A stretch of DNA of 64,000 nt from Mixia osmundae IAM 14324 (GCF_000708205.1 NW_014575559.1:584575-648574), one strand, 5' to 3'; shown: positions 20,674 to 32,879, numbered from the stretch's first letter. The notes: generated by a model from the letters alone, not told the origin. Made by a program: numbers and translations.

Positions 20674-22599
20674 TTGTCTCTCTCGCTCTCGCGCGCATGT
20701 CTTCATCAAAACGTTGACGCGTACGAGCCTGTCGACCATGCATCATCCATGATTGACATCACAGATAGCGATGACAGCGGCACAGAGCTGCGTCCATCCG
20801 CGCCTGCACGGAACAGTAGCAAGCCAAGCCATCAGCTCTCGCGCGACTCACCTGTCAAGTCCTACCGACGCATTCCCAAAGCAAAGCCAAGGCAAAGCTC
20901 AGAAGACGACGGGGAACCGCTAAGCCCTCCAGCGTCTGCAAGCACACCCATCGCACCCACAGCACAGACCAGAGCACGCCCAAGGCCACGTCCAAGGCCT
21001 CGGTCGCCCCAGAACAAGAAGAATCCGACCCTACTCGCGCCTGTTGCGCCTGCCCTCGCCAGGCGTACCAATCACAATGAGGATGACTCGGACGCCACAT
21101 CACGAACTGCATTGAGACTGAGGCTTGCTCCTCGGACCAGTCCAGGTGCGCCTGACGCCCCGACTGACTCTAATTTCTTCGTCTTGTCAGCTGGTCAGTT
21201 GCAATGCCCCAGCCTCGGCGGGCATGAATCTCAGTCAGACGAGTAAAGCAGGCGTCAAGAGGCGCAAGCCGCTCGTCAAGACATACAGCGTATCTAGCGA
21301 TGGCGATAGTGGCCTGCCGCAATCGCAGAACAAGTCATCAAAAGCCACGCCGAGCAATCGAAAGCCAAGGCTCGAAAGTGATTCTTCCGATAGCCCGCCA
21401 GAGCTGCCCGTCCTGATTTTGTATGTCGCTCACTTCGTCGTTCAGGACACTTCCACTCACGGCGCGAAAGCTGACAGAACATCGTCGGACGAAAGCGACA
21501 AAGGTGAGCAAAGCAAGGACACCGCACGATCTACGCCCATTCTCCTTTCGCCCAAAGCCAAGCCGAAACGGACGATCGCAAGGCGTGAGATCACCCCGCC
21601 ACCGCCCTTGCGCTCGCGAAGCATTCCGCTGGCTTACCCACAGTCAGCTTCTTGGTCATCTCCTCGTGCTCGCACTGACATACGCGCTGACACAGAGCCA
21701 AGCCGATCAGTCCCAGTGTCCCAAAGATCGACCTGCCATCGGCCAAATCACCATCCCCGACTATCGTAGATTCGGACGATCTTGAAACCGACCCAGATCT
21801 ATTGCGGATAAGACAACAAGTCAGGGCGCGATTGAGAGCAAAGGGAGGTGCAAGTGATGCGAACAAAGAAGCGAGCACGGGCCACAAGATCGACATGACG
21901 ATCCAGCTCATTCATGACGACAGTGCCGGTGCGGACCAAGCGGCAAGCTGGTCTCGTCGAGTTGTGCAGCAAGTCGGTCTGGTCAGTTTTGCAGCTCTCC
22001 GCGATTGCTCGAGCTGACTGTCTTGAGCTCAGCGCGAGAGCATGGAGGGTCTCTACAATATCGCTGCACTCACTGCACAGGTTCCTGCTTCCGCGGTCAC
22101 GCTCGTATATGAAGGGCGACGCGTCTATCGAACCGCAACGCCTCAATCGCTACATATATACGGTGCAGCCACTCTCCGTCCGTCCGCCGCCACGGCTGAC
22201 AATCCGTCGCTAATATGCTTGATTTCAGAGGCTTACCGTTCTGAGCATTTTGAGCGAACACAGTCAGACGGAGCCTTCCGTCAAGCGAGCACAAACGCTA
22301 CGCCAGCTCAGACAAAACCGGAAATATCTTCGCAGTCAGACAGCCAGCAAGACGCAGACGAGGATAATCATCTGCGGCTAACCGTCAGGTCCAAAGGTGC
22401 TGAAGAAATCGGGCTTCGACTGAAGAAGACAGACACGGTGAGCGCACTCATCAGAAGCTATCTCAAGCGCACCCACCAGGATGCAAGCAAAGCCGCACAG
22501 TGCAGGCTCATATTCGATGGCGAAGCCCTTCCTGCAGCAGATGAGATAGGCAGCACAGAGGTCGAAGACGGAGAGAAGTTGGATCTTGTTATAGGATAG
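20674..22599 (+). CDS. Rad60/Esc2/NIP45-type protein with SUMO-like domains
   Basis: The N-terminus has MIDITDSDDSGTEL, which has the shape of a SUMO-interacting motif followed by acidic residues. A long basic Ser/Pro-rich region with RPRPRPRPRS follows. Near 21890 a strand typical of a ubiquitin-like fold begins (KIDMTIQLIHD) and continues across introns into MEGLYNIAALTAQVPASAVT and VYEGRRVYRTATPQ. The last domain is a clear SUMO-like fold: LRLTVRSKGAEEIGLRLKK, then RLIFDGEALPAADEIGSTEV and EDGEKLDLVIG at the end. Two tandem SUMO-like domains after a disordered basic N-terminus is the Rad60/Esc2/NIP45 plan; these proteins act in SUMO-dependent genome maintenance with Smc5/6. Several introns lie between 21190 and 22050. 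The start is 20674 or, more likely, 20749. Confidence 0.78.
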
Positions 22600-22631
22600 C
22601 GGATGTAGCGCGTGTATCAAAACTTGCATTA

Positions 22632-25600
22632 CTAATATTCGTCCGCTTGTACAGAATCTTGTTCGCTCTCGCTCTCGCTGTCCTCAATGATGCGCTTGAT
22701 CTTACGTGGCGTAGCTCTGACACTGCGCCTCGAGGGCGTCGCCGCCGGATCGGGAGCATCAAGCGACGCGGATTGAGAGACCTCATCGTCCGATGACGAC
22801 GATGATGAGCCTGTCGCCACAAGCGTATGCGCTTTCGGACGGGCTTTTTTGCGCGTAGGCTCGTCAGCTTCCTGATCTTCTGCACTCGCTGTGACGCCAG
22901 CAACAAAGGTCTGCAGCTCTGTCAGTCGGACAGCATCGCCAGCCACTGCGTCTTCTCCAATGTCCTGTCGTCGCTTCGCAGCGGCAGTATGAATACGAAC
23001 GAGGGAATTGCGAGAGACAGTGTCGGTCAGAGGTCTATGCTGGTCTATCGCCGTAAGCAGGAGTTGCAGCGATTGTAGCGATATAGCTGAAACTTCGGGT
23101 ACGATGACAATTTTGCTGACAAGCTGGCAGAGTAGCTTTCGTCTTTCCTTCCCAGGATCTTGCAAGACTTCCTTCAGGAGCTCCAGCGCAATATCGATCT
23201 GGACTTCAGGCTCGCGAGCATTGCTGGCAGATTCGATAAGACGTTCAGGATTGGTCCACTCGAGCAAGTGCAGCCCAATCTGAAGCGGCGCGACCATATC
23301 CTCCTCTGGTCCTATCTCCTCGAAGGTTGCCGTCAGTATGTCGAGGGTAGAGACAAAGATCTATTCCACTTGATCAGCGCACAACGAGTGCAAGCAAGAC
23401 TACTGCACCTCTTGCATCGCGCGCTGATTGTGCGATGAGGAATAACAGTAGACAGGGAAGAAATACGCCAAACATTGGCGCAACTCTTGATTGTCTGCAG
23501 TCTCGGGCGCAAAGTAGATCAACACGAGATCTTGCAGAACCTAGCAAGAGCCATGGCGTATATGAGCACGAGATAGCCACGAATGTCATGCGCGGACCTT
23601 CGAATCTGTGACATGGCCGGCGAGCATGAGCTTCGAGATGCCAATGGCCGCGGCCGCTTGCGTTGCAAGAGGTTGATTCAGGGCTTCGACGAGGAAGTCC
23701 ACCACTTGCTCGCTCTTTTCTACCATGTCAGTACTCAAATACGGCACGCGAAAGGACATGCCTCGAAATTCGGTCGATTCTCGTCATCGCGCGATGCCAT
23801 GAAGTCAAGCCCATGTAACATCAGAATGTCGAAGATGACTTGATATAATCTGACCTGAAGATCGCCTTCGCTGCGTCGAGCTTGTCCGGCAAGCGTGCCG
23901 AATGCTCGCTGTGCCATTGTCTGCAAGTATAGTAAGCACTGTCACGTGTACGCAGCGAATATCTGACCAGGTCTAGCAAGCTGCAGAGACCGAGAGTGAT
24001 GAGGCCTTGTGCTCGGATAGGCGCTTGCTTTGAACGTACAGCCGGCGCAACGAGTTCTTGAGCGAGGCCCTCGAGGATGGGATTATCACGCATTGTCTGT
24101 CATCACGTCAGTCAGGATTACCGTACGTCCATGCCTGTACGTACGCCCATCACGCGCTCTAGCAACCCTCGGATGATTTCGAGACAACGAAGGATGAGTG
24201 CAGGGTTTTCGTCGAATTGACCAGTCTGTGTTGGCACAGCAGGCGCCTGCCTGCCTTTGGCCATCTTGGCGAGCTCTTCTTCTGTCAAGCTGGCCATGCT
24301 GTCGTTATCGCTTCCTGAGTCCGTCTCTTCATTCGTTTGCTCTTTGTCTGTGTCCCGCAGCTCTTGTACGATCTCGACAATGACCTGCATGAAATCGCGC
24401 TCGCTGCTGGACAGCTTCGAGAGGACGTCGAGGCAGACAGGGATCAAATCGGTCGGAAGCATGGGATGCGAGACAAGATCACCTGCTGTCGAGCATCAGC
24501 TATGCTGTATGACACCAGAAGCGCAGCGCACGCAGCAGAGTGAACATTTTGCGGCGGCCGATTTCGTCCGCGTAGTCCTCGAAGAGCGCGATTGCGAGCA
24601 GCTGAGACATGATGAACTGCGCTCGCAGTCCTCGATGAGCAAGCTTCTTCTGTTCCGCAAGTGCGTCTTCGTCAAGATTCTGCAGGTGCGCAATGAGCTC
24701 GAGCATTGCCTTGAAGAGACTGTCGATGCGGAAGGAAAGTGCGGTCGCAACTGGCAATAAGGATTCCAGCTTAGCTTCGTCCTTCTTCGAGTGACAGTGT
24801 TCCAGCGTGACACGAATCAAGAGGGCCTTCTCGGGCGTCAAAGCAGACCAATGGTCCTCTGCTATGGTTTGTCAGTGCTTCTCCAGGAACCAATGAATGA
24901 AGCGTACCGCCGAAAGTCATGCTTTCGAGAATTTCGGGATGAGCTTCAAACGCCGCTAGAAGAGCGCCCTCGCAGACTTTGGTTTCTTTTGCGACCTCGA
25001 GTCTTCCCAGCATTGCAAGGAGGCTCTCGACGGATGACCCCGCCCAATGACCAACGAGTCGTATTGCAGAACGCTTGACGGCGCCTTCGCGATCGTTGAG
25101 ACCGCTCTTGAGAACTGCCGTACGCTGTGCACGCGTCATCTGATCCCACAGACCAAGACTTCGCTGTACCGCAGGAGTGGCAGGACCTGCAGCCTTGACA
25201 GGCGAAGGCGCATCTTGCTCGATCGGGCTAGTCAGCTGTGCTGAATCGAGCGGGTTTCCCGAAGCGGGTTGAGGAACGGTTGGTATCGCCAACGTTGTCT
25301 GGAAAAGAAGCCGTCTGTTGGTCGGGTCGATATCTCGCACGCGGTCAAGTATAACGGGCAGCGACCTATCATCTGGCTCTTCCATAGCCAACAAGGCCGC
25401 TCGCCTCACCTCGCTGCGCTAGATGATCAGAGCTATGTGGCGTGATCCGAAGATGGTATGCTTACGCAGAGGGGTCGAATTGCATGAGCGAAAGCAAGAC
25501 TTGAGTGGGAGTGTCTGGCTGGGCAATAGACGATGCCGAACTAGAAGCTGACATTGCGGGTCTGCTCTTCGCTTTGCTTCTCTTTGCGTCATAAGCTCGC

Positions 25601-26406
25601 GTAGACTCGACTGGTGCTGGCTCATCGTCATCGAGCGAGCGCAATTTGCCAAGCCCGATAGCAGCTTGTGTGCGTACGTTTGCTTCCTTGTCTCGAGCAC
25701 GGATCAAGAAGCTCTCACGCAGGGTCTTGAACAGATTCTCGCTAGACGTAGTAGGCATAGGTCAGCGATGCTACACTCTATTAAGAGAAAGACGTACTCT
25801 AAGTCGGGCAAGGCGCGCAAGACGAGGGCGACAATCTGTACACTGCGCCACCTGACAGTTTTATTCTTGGCCTCAAAGCCTCTCAACAGGTATTTGACGA
25901 GCCCGTTGACGAGTCTGCTTGCTGGGCCGTCCTGATCCTCGTCCTCGTCTTCCTGAGGCTTTGAATCTTGTTCGCGAAGTGTGGCAAGCGCGAGGAAGCC
26001 GGCGATGAAGCGCAGTACGCGTTCGACATGCTTCTGACCCGGGCCTACTGCTCTACCTTTGCCCACTGGCAGCAGTCGAGAGACAATGTCGCGCATTGCG
26101 ACTAGGAACAAGCGCTCGCCGGTCAGATGAATCATTTCCTGCTCGTTCGGCCGCTTCGTGTGCGCATCGCTCTCGGTATAAGAAGAACATCTGAGAAAGA
26201 GGCCATGCAGCAGAATAAGATTCTTGCGGTCTGTTCGAGTGCTTGACTGTCAATGGTGTGGCATATTTGACGAACAGGCACGCACGATTGACGACAGACT
26301 GCTGTACTTGGTCAAAGATTGTCGGCAATGCGCTTAGCCCATCTGTGACTTGCGTCTGGCTGCTCAGCAGCTCAGTCTGCGCTGCTGCAGCCTTTTGTCG
26401 CCCCAT
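22632..26406 (-). CDS. YCG1: Condensin complex subunit 3 (CAP-G/Ycg1), HEAT-repeat protein
   Basis: Starts MGRQKAAAAQTELLSS and continues LPTIFDQVQQSVVNRA, KYATPLTVKHSN, then across an intron to RVLRFIAGFLALATL and LVNGLVKYLLRGFEAKNKTVRWRSVQIVAL, which is the conserved Ycg1/CAP-G signature. Further HEAT-like blocks: AAIGLGKLRSLDDDEP, RDIDPTNRRLLFQ, AVLKSGLNDREGAVKRSAIRL, LIHLQNL region, CLEIIRGLLERVMG, IALELLKEVLQDPGKERRKLL. The C-terminus is acidic and Ser-rich with basic patches (KIKRIIEDSESESEQD). Multiple introns, for example near 26190-26240, 25745-25795, 25420-25465, 24860-24905, 24485, 24100 and 23930. The protein binds DNA as part of condensin in mitosis. It ends 32 bp from the Rad60-like gene, tail to tail. 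Confidence 0.88.
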
Positions 26407-26581
26407 GATGGGATCGTCTTGGTTTTGCGCGAGTGTACTAGGCGATTGTGTCACGTGACTAAGACGCGGTATACCTCTGCGCACACTCAGCGAATCCAAA
26501 AGGCCAAATTGGCGACAAGCTTGCGGCCTGTGCGTCTGATCGATAATCGCTGTCGTCGGTGCTGATGTTCTTTCCAGCGAC
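26407..26581. promoter_or_regulatory. Bidirectional promoter, YCG1 / Ser-rich membrane protein
   Basis: 175 bp between divergent start codons; contains gtcacgtgac near 26449-26458, a perfect palindrome with a CACGTG E-box core, a plausible bHLH factor site. Confidence 0.4.
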
Positions 26582-28612
26582 ATGGCCACTTCTTGCTACC
26601 CGCCCTCGCTGTCGAGCCTTGCATCTGTCTCATCGCACGCTTATTCTGACGACGCACAGTCAGTGATCCAGCTGAATTCAAAGGCAGCCTCAAGCATGGG
26701 AAGAAGGGACACAAGTATAGAGCGAGAACTGCTCGACTCTGCCTTTGACGAGCGCTTGCTGGATCTCAAGGCAAACCAATTGTCGCCCACACGCAAACTA
26801 AGGCAGGTACAGTCATTCGATGTCCTCTCGCCGGCGATACGGAGCACGCAATTTGGACAGTCTAACCGGCAGCCGACCTCAAGCACGCTAGCAAGCACCA
26901 TGACTGCATCTGGCTCATTCTATACCGCTCTGCAAGGCGGTTCGTCCGCTGATGAAGCATCTTTGCCCTCGTCAATTTATGCTACGCCCGCGTCCGCCAT
27001 ACGACCCTCGCATCATGCTGGTCCAGATCCACGTACAGAATCACCTAGCAGGCTGCAGAGACGTTCGCTCTCTGTTGAGCTTGTCGACGCACATCACGAA
27101 ATCGGCCGTTCGAGCACGCTGAAACGATGGCAGGCGCACGAAAGCCCAATCGTCACAGACGAATCCCTCAAGCATCGTCCTTCGTACGCAGAAATGATAG
27201 CAAAGCGCGAAGAGCAAGTCCGGCAACGTTATCGAGAGGCCCAAGCTGCCAAGGGTGCCGAAGAAGTTGACGATGCACCAGATCAGAGTGAAGACTCGAG
27301 TGCGGACGTCGATCTAGATTTTGACTGGGAGCGCCCTGCATGGCAAAATAGCGTGCATCGATCGAGTGGCTCAGTACGAGCAGGCGAGGTCTTTTCATCC
27401 GCTCGAACGCTCGCGCCCGGTCCACGAATGTCTAAACGCTACAGTCGATCTTCCGTCGAGCTCGGACGAATGTACAGCTCATCATCGCGCGGCACCATAC
27501 GACCAAGTCCAGCACGCACCCGTACATCATCTCATGACTTTGCCGTATTGCTCGAACGTGCCCCTTCGCAATGCTCACGATGGACAGATCATTCCAGATC
27601 GAGCACAGGTTGGAGCGTCAACAGGACTGCGCCACTTTCTGATCAATGGCCAGCTCGAGATTCTGTCGACTATGTAAGCGAACATCCTCACATTGCACGA
27701 AAAGCGTCATCGACTTTCTCACTGCGCAAAGTCTTCACCGCTCGTCCTCGCGAAACCGGCAGCGGTCCAGCAACGCCCACGCTCACTTCTGGCTGGCAAG
27801 CCGATATGCACGAACATCACACGGTCCACTTTATTGAAGGCTCAGTAGCAGCCTCGACACCTACCTTGACCTTCTCAGACGACACTTTCGCCGCGCCACA
27901 ACCAGCTTACGCCAAAGTACCTGCTTTCAGTCCTTTCAACAGTCCGCGTCTATCGAATGGCCCATCTCCGAGGCTGTGTCCCGAAACGCCTGCTTCCTAC
28001 ATTGCCGCTTCACCTCGTCTGCAAAGTGAGACCGGCAAACAATACGGTCTGGGGCTTTCTATTCCGTCCAGCTTGCAAAGTCCTAGTTTGGCCAGTCAAG
28101 CGGGACTGCTTTCACCTGTGCAAGCGCAAGTACCGAGTGCAGATCTTGCTACACCATTGCTCGCAACTCGGAATAGCTCTCAATGGACTCGTACGACTCA
28201 CACTCCGCTGCGCATCGTCGAGGACACACTGCCGGCCAAGCTGCTCTTCTGGACAGGCTTCTTTCTCGGACCGTGGACCTGGGCTATCGGAGGTTGGTAC
28301 TTGCGCAACGATGGCGAAATGCGCAACTGGCAGGGCGCCATCTGTCGATGTGTGGCAGACGAAGAGGCCTGTCAGCTTGATGCTCATCACGACTTGAAGC
28401 TGTTGGGCGTGCAGATGAGCGAGCATGGCTATCGCGAAGACGCCAAGCACCAGCTCTCTCATTCTGACTATGCACGATGGCTCGATGTAGGCGAGACACG
28501 CAAGCCCGGGCCCGTGTTCTGGGTTCGCGCAAATCGCGCAGCTGCTTCACTCAGCCTTCTCGCAGTGCTCGGAGTTGTAATTTACACCATCAGGCTCGCA
28601 ATTGTCGGATAA
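26582..28612 (+). CDS. Ser-rich protein with two C-terminal membrane segments, function unknown
   Basis: A single uninterrupted 676-residue frame, unusual here because most neighbours have introns. About 540 residues are Ser/Thr/Pro-rich and look disordered, with many SP and RxxS sites. The C-terminal 130 residues are different: a Trp-rich hydrophobic block (LLFWTGFFLGPWTWAIGGWYL), a Cys-containing loop (CRCVADEEACQLDAHH) and a final helix (SLSLLAVLGVVIYTIRLAIVG). This tail resembles a conserved end seen in fungal Ser-rich proteins, but I cannot name the family. A cortex or endomembrane signalling scaffold would fit; that is inference. Its stop is 122 bp from the predicted end of the convergent spliced gene. 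Confidence 0.75.
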   Translation: MATSCYPPSLSSLASVSSHAYSDDAQSVIQLNSKAASSMGRRDTSIERELLDSAFDERLLDLKANQLSPTRKLRQVQSFDVLSPAIRSTQFGQSNRQPTSSTLASTMTASGSFYTALQGGSSADEASLPSSIYATPASAIRPSHHAGPDPRTESPSRLQRRSLSVELVDAHHEIGRSSTLKRWQAHESPIVTDESLKHRPSYAEMIAKREEQVRQRYREAQAAKGAEEVDDAPDQSEDSSADVDLDFDWERPAWQNSVHRSSGSVRAGEVFSSARTLAPGPRMSKRYSRSSVELGRMYSSSSRGTIRPSPARTRTSSHDFAVLLERAPSQCSRWTDHSRSSTGWSVNRTAPLSDQWPARDSVDYVSEHPHIARKASSTFSLRKVFTARPRETGSGPATPTLTSGWQADMHEHHTVHFIEGSVAASTPTLTFSDDTFAAPQPAYAKVPAFSPFNSPRLSNGPSPRLCPETPASYIAASPRLQSETGKQYGLGLSIPSSLQSPSLASQAGLLSPVQAQVPSADLATPLLATRNSSQWTRTTHTPLRIVEDTLPAKLLFWTGFFLGPWTWAIGGWYLRNDGEMRNWQGAICRCVADEEACQLDAHHDLKLLGVQMSEHGYREDAKHQLSHSDYARWLDVGETRKPGPVFWVRANRAAASLSLLAVLGVVIYTIRLAIVG

Positions 28613-28734
28613 ATGCATCTTGTTAAGCCATGAAATTCTGCTCCCATACCCAACACCTCTCTGAAGCTGTTCGATACTATAAATTGCCAGGCAGGAAAGA
28701 AAAGAGCGAGCTTGGCTCACCTGCGCGGAATATT

Positions 28735-29490
28735 TTAGGCGCGGCCGTGCACCAGGGCAGAGCGTTCGCCGAGGGCAAGGGTGCGCAATCCACTCGTACG
28801 ATCGGATGCGATGCCTTGTAGTCGTCTGAGCTTGCATCAGTATGGCTCGGCACACATAGAGATCATCTTACGGCGGTCGAGATGCAGCCATCTGAGCAGC
28901 TCGGTCAGCGTCTTTTGTACAAAAGCAGCCATCGACTCACACATTCCAGGTGACGAAAGCTCTACAGCAATCCCAGTCTGTCAGCACGCATCGGGTGAGT
29001 CTCAGTATTGCAGCGCAACTTGGCCTCCATATGAGCCTACCATTGCCTGGAATTTCGAGCTCGTTCGCGGGAGATGAGCTAACTGCGATTTGGAGCTGCA
29101 CGCGGCTTGCATCGGCTCCGACGATGCTTGCCTTTGTATAGCGATCATTATCAGTCTATGAGACGATATCAGTGACACGTGGGCTGCGCTCGGTGATACT
29201 CTTGCCAATTCGAATGTCGGGTGGCCGCCCTCTGTTCTTGATAGCACGACGGTCAAGGCTGTGCTGCTATGATGACCCAGGTCAAGATGGCCAATACGAT
29301 AGCAATAGGCGAGCAGCGCCACTAGCCAGCGATGAGCTCAATCCGTTCGCGAGCCTAACGTTGACGTACGTGAGATGTGATAAATTTGCGGACTCGAACG
29401 TAATAATCCCGGCTCGGCAGTCAATGGTACAGACACGACGAAGACGACGAACAAGAGAGCGAAGGTGACAATAGTAATCATCGTGTTCAT
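28735..29490 (-). CDS. Putative multi-exon small membrane protein gene, unidentified
   Basis: No long frame exists, yet short coding-like pieces join through plausible introns on the minus strand. They are: MNTMITIVTFALLFVVFVVS at 29490 (a membrane or signal segment), DRRAIKNRGRPPDIRIGK with ITERSPRVTDI, then ASIVGADASRVQLQIAVSSS, PANELEIPGN, DWDCCRAFVTWN, MAASRPPRL, and a last exon ending GERSALVHGRA with stop at 28735. Likely introns include GTAGGC...GCTGACAG, GTGTGAG...GCTCAG and GTAAGA...GCTCAG. The joins in the first half are uncertain and I do not recognise the family. A small membrane-anchored protein with a short soluble domain is the best description. Confidence 0.35.
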
Positions 29491-30005
29491 CGTGCGGCGA
29501 GGAGAGACAGGTAGAGAGGTGTTATATATTTATTGAGCATGCTCGAACGTGGGCGCGAGTCAGGGGACGAATCTTTGGGACAGGCTGTCGTTTCCAAGCA
29601 ACCAAGGCAACACAAAGAAGACATAGAACGTGGATTGGAAGAGAAGTCACGACGAGCAAACGTTGGCTGTCGGCGCATTCAACGATCCTGCCGAGCCACG
29701 TCATGATCTATTCGGCCAACTTCGGATGTCAGACACGTCAGCAGGCTCGCGATAGCCTTCTGGCGATCTGACGCCACCTTCCTAATGCGCCGGTCGGCTC
29801 GCGAACATTAGGCGCACCCTGCGCAGCCAAGTACAATGAAAAGGTCGACCGAGAGAGGCATTGCCTGTTCCGAGAGATCGGGGTGGCTAGATTGGTCTTT
29901 GTCGCTGTGCCTGATGCCTCGTCAGCAAGCAAATCCGCATCTTGGCTGGCATTGGCAGGAGACCGCAAGTATTGAGACCCTAGACGCAATTCTAGACTGT
30001 CAGCC
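29491..30005. other. Intergenic, divergent promoter region upstream of the RhoGAP gene
   Basis: About 515 bp with no supported gene. It contains an AT-rich tatatatttatt at 29524-29535 that could be a TATA-like element. Confidence 0.4.
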
Positions 30006-32779
30006 ATGCCGCTCAGCGATGAGCTGCTCGCAGATTCAGCGACAGAGACAGACTCGACTGCCGTTCTGCCGCAGCTGATAAAGCCTCGAGGCAGCAGCGT
30101 TCGCCATTCTGTCATCCATCTCTTCGAGGACAAGATGTTTCGAAGCCGTAGCTTCATGGGACACAAGCGCTCGCACAGCAACACTGAAAGGCCGCCTATG
30201 CCAGAATCAGATGGCATCGTACGCACGAGCACGATCACCGTGCAAAGCGAACACGCCAGGCCAGCGCGACCGGCGGATGTGACACACAAGGCGCCTGCCA
30301 CCTCTGCGCCTGGCATGAAGACCGTCAGGTCATCAGGCGCTGTCTCAACACGGAGCACAAAGTCGAGCAATAGCGCTCGCTCGCCTTCAAGACCTCGTGC
30401 GCCCATCTCACCTCCGATGCCCGCCTACTCGACCTTTGATCGTAGTACACATGCAGCCGCTTCGCCGCCTCAGCCACCTTCAATCCGACCGTTGCAGCCT
30501 CGGTCACACTCGCAGATTTACTCAGCAGGAAGCTCGGATGTCAAAAGGCCATCAATGCCCCGGGCAGCATCGTCCTACACATCATCAGCTCGTACGAATA
30601 GTAGCGGTACCAACAGCAGCGGCACAAACAGCAGCGGCAGTCTGTCTTCGGCTACTGACTCTATGCTCCGCTCTGCCTCTTTCCGTACGAGCTCGTCAAC
30701 AACGACGTTGGCATCAATGAATGACGCAGATGGATTGGCGATTGCCAGCAAATACGGATTCCGCGGCGCTGCCAGGACGCAAAGCAATGCAATCGCTCCA
30801 CGTACCTTTACGCCTGCCATGAGTTCGCCTCTGAACAGCCGGCCGGTATCGCCAACGCGCCATCAGCTTGCAGATAGTAGGTCTTTCTCGTACACGTTGC
30901 TCGGCAGTCGCTCATCTTTCTTGCAGTTCCTCTTGCACCTGGCGAGGCCAGCCCTACGACACTATCGAGGCCGGTGTCAGCTGTGCGAAGCAGACCATCT
31001 TCAGGCTCACTCGTGCGTCGCAAGTCTGTCAATTCGATCGGAGCAGATAAAAGACTACATCTATTCACCAATCTCATTGCTCTTGTCAGTTCAGAGGCAA
31101 TGGAATCGCTCAACATCGACGAGATTGTCGAGCTAGATGATGAGGGCAGTCAAGTCATTGATCTGAACAGCAAGCAAGTCAGCCAGGTCAGTCTGCTTCC
31201 CACCTTCTTTGCGCGTCCATCCTGACTTGAGCCGTAGTTTGACTTTGACGACGATGCGGATCGCAGCGAGGAAGAGGCAGCTCTGCCCGTTGTTGCTGGA
31301 GTGACTCTCTTTGGCAAGCTCGGCAAGAAGCTGCACACGAAGAGAAATACCGTACCATCCGGTCCCAATCAGAAGGCATTGCCATCCGCAATAAGTCTGC
31401 CGCTGCCGACGCCCCGTTCGCGAAATCTCGTGTTCGGTCGAGCTCTCAAAAACTTGCCGCCTTCTGCCTTTTGCGTCAGCGTGATTGCTGGCGAGCGTAT
31501 CGAGCTGCCCGTCATTGTCTTCTCGACGATCGAAGAAACGTTCTCTCGTGGCCTGCACCTGCCAATCTTCCGCTTAGCAGGCAACGCGGCCAATATCGAC
31601 CGCCTTGCCGAGACATTCAGTGAAGCCCCGAACTACGGCAGCCAACGTGACTATACTACAGAATCAGTCGTCGATTTGGTCGGCGTGCTAAAGCGATGGA
31701 TGACCTCACTTTCCTCGCCTGTCTTCCATCCGCATCTGCTACCTCTGCTCATCACAGAAGTCGTACAAGGCGAGACGGACATCGAGACACGCACTGCGAT
31801 CGCTCGCATCTCGATTCAACTGCTGCCACCTCGCAATTTTGGCTTGTTTGTCTATCTAATGGCGTTCCTCGCTCAAGTCGTTGTCCGAAGTGAGCAGAAT
31901 CGAATGTCACCTGACGTGGTTGCGGCTAAGCTGGCAAGTGCCCTGTTCGGCACCTCCATGGATGGCGATGCCGATAGCCTCACTACTGTGCCAGCTTCTC
32001 ACCTTGCCCTCATGTTCATAATGGAGCATTGGGTACGCATCAGCGAGAACATTATGACTCCGACCAAGGACGAGAAGCTGGTTCGTTCAGCATCTCAACG
32101 CGGAACGACTGCCGAATCGAAGCGCAAGTCTGCTGCAACTATCGCTAGTTCTCGCTACTCGTCTCACAGTAGTCGCGGGACAGCGTCCACTGGGGCCACT
32201 AGTATCTCTGAGCCGACAAAGCGGCGACTGGAGGCCCGCAAATCGTCAAGCGCGATAGATCCACTGATGCATGCTCGACTCCTGCAAGATGCGGGATCAA
32301 GCGATGGCTTCAGTAACGACGAAGAGCACACGCCAAAGCTCAAGAGCGGATCTTTTCGCTCTTCGCTACCCTCGCTCATCCATTCTGGGATGTCAGACTC
32401 TGCCGAAAGCAATGCATCTGGTCAATACTCGCCAAGAAGCCCCCCTGCAGATCAATCCGCTTGGCAAAGCGACAGCTATGATTCAATACTGGATCACATA
32501 CATCTGTCATATCACTACGACGCTTCGGAGCAAAGCGATAGCGATGGATCGCTATTCAGTGTACGGCGTCCCCCAAAGCGAACTGCAGGCAGCACACCTT
32601 TGGCTAAGGCCGCGACGCTCAACAATCGAGAGATCTCAGCGCTGCTGAAGCGGCTTGAGATCGCGGAGCACGCAGAGGCAGAGCGGCGGGCGGAGCTCGA
32701 GCGCCTGCGTCACAGCGTCGCCCTCGCAGCCAAAGATAGAGAGATAGAGCGCCTGCGCGCAGCAGCCGCATACATTTGA
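30006..32779 (+). CDS. RhoGAP-domain protein
   Basis: A GTPase-activating protein for Rho-type GTPases. The N-terminal 300 residues are Ser/Pro/Arg-rich with a TNSSG tandem repeat. A RhoGAP domain follows: TLFGKLGKKLHT, ELPVIVFSTIEETFSRGLHL, then PIFRLAGNAANIDRLAETF with the arginine finger (IFR-x-x-G), VDLVGVLKRWMTSLSSPVFH, LLPPRNFGLFVYLMAFLAQVV, RMSPDVVAAKLASALFG. The C-terminus is Ser-rich and ends in a coiled coil (LLKRLEIAEHAEAERRAEL and KDREIERLRAAA). Two introns: at about 30879-30930 (GTAGGT donor, TTGCAG acceptor), bringing HQLADIPLAPGEASP into frame, and 31187-31237 (GTCAGT donor, CTGAC branch-like site, CGTAG acceptor). Confidence 0.85.
30592..30642 (+). repeat. Short coding tandem repeat (TNSSG)n
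   Basis: A 15-nt unit encoding T-N-S-S-G repeated about three times within the RhoGAP N-terminal region, read as TNSSGTNSSGTNSSGS. Such minisatellites are prone to length change. Confidence 0.7.
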
Positions 32780-32879
32780 CCGAGCACACGTTAGCAATGC
32801 ATGGCACGCTACTTGTACATAATCGATGCAGCGATGCGAGCAGAATTGGCCCTTCTGAGAGCCGTACTAAGCATTGTGT

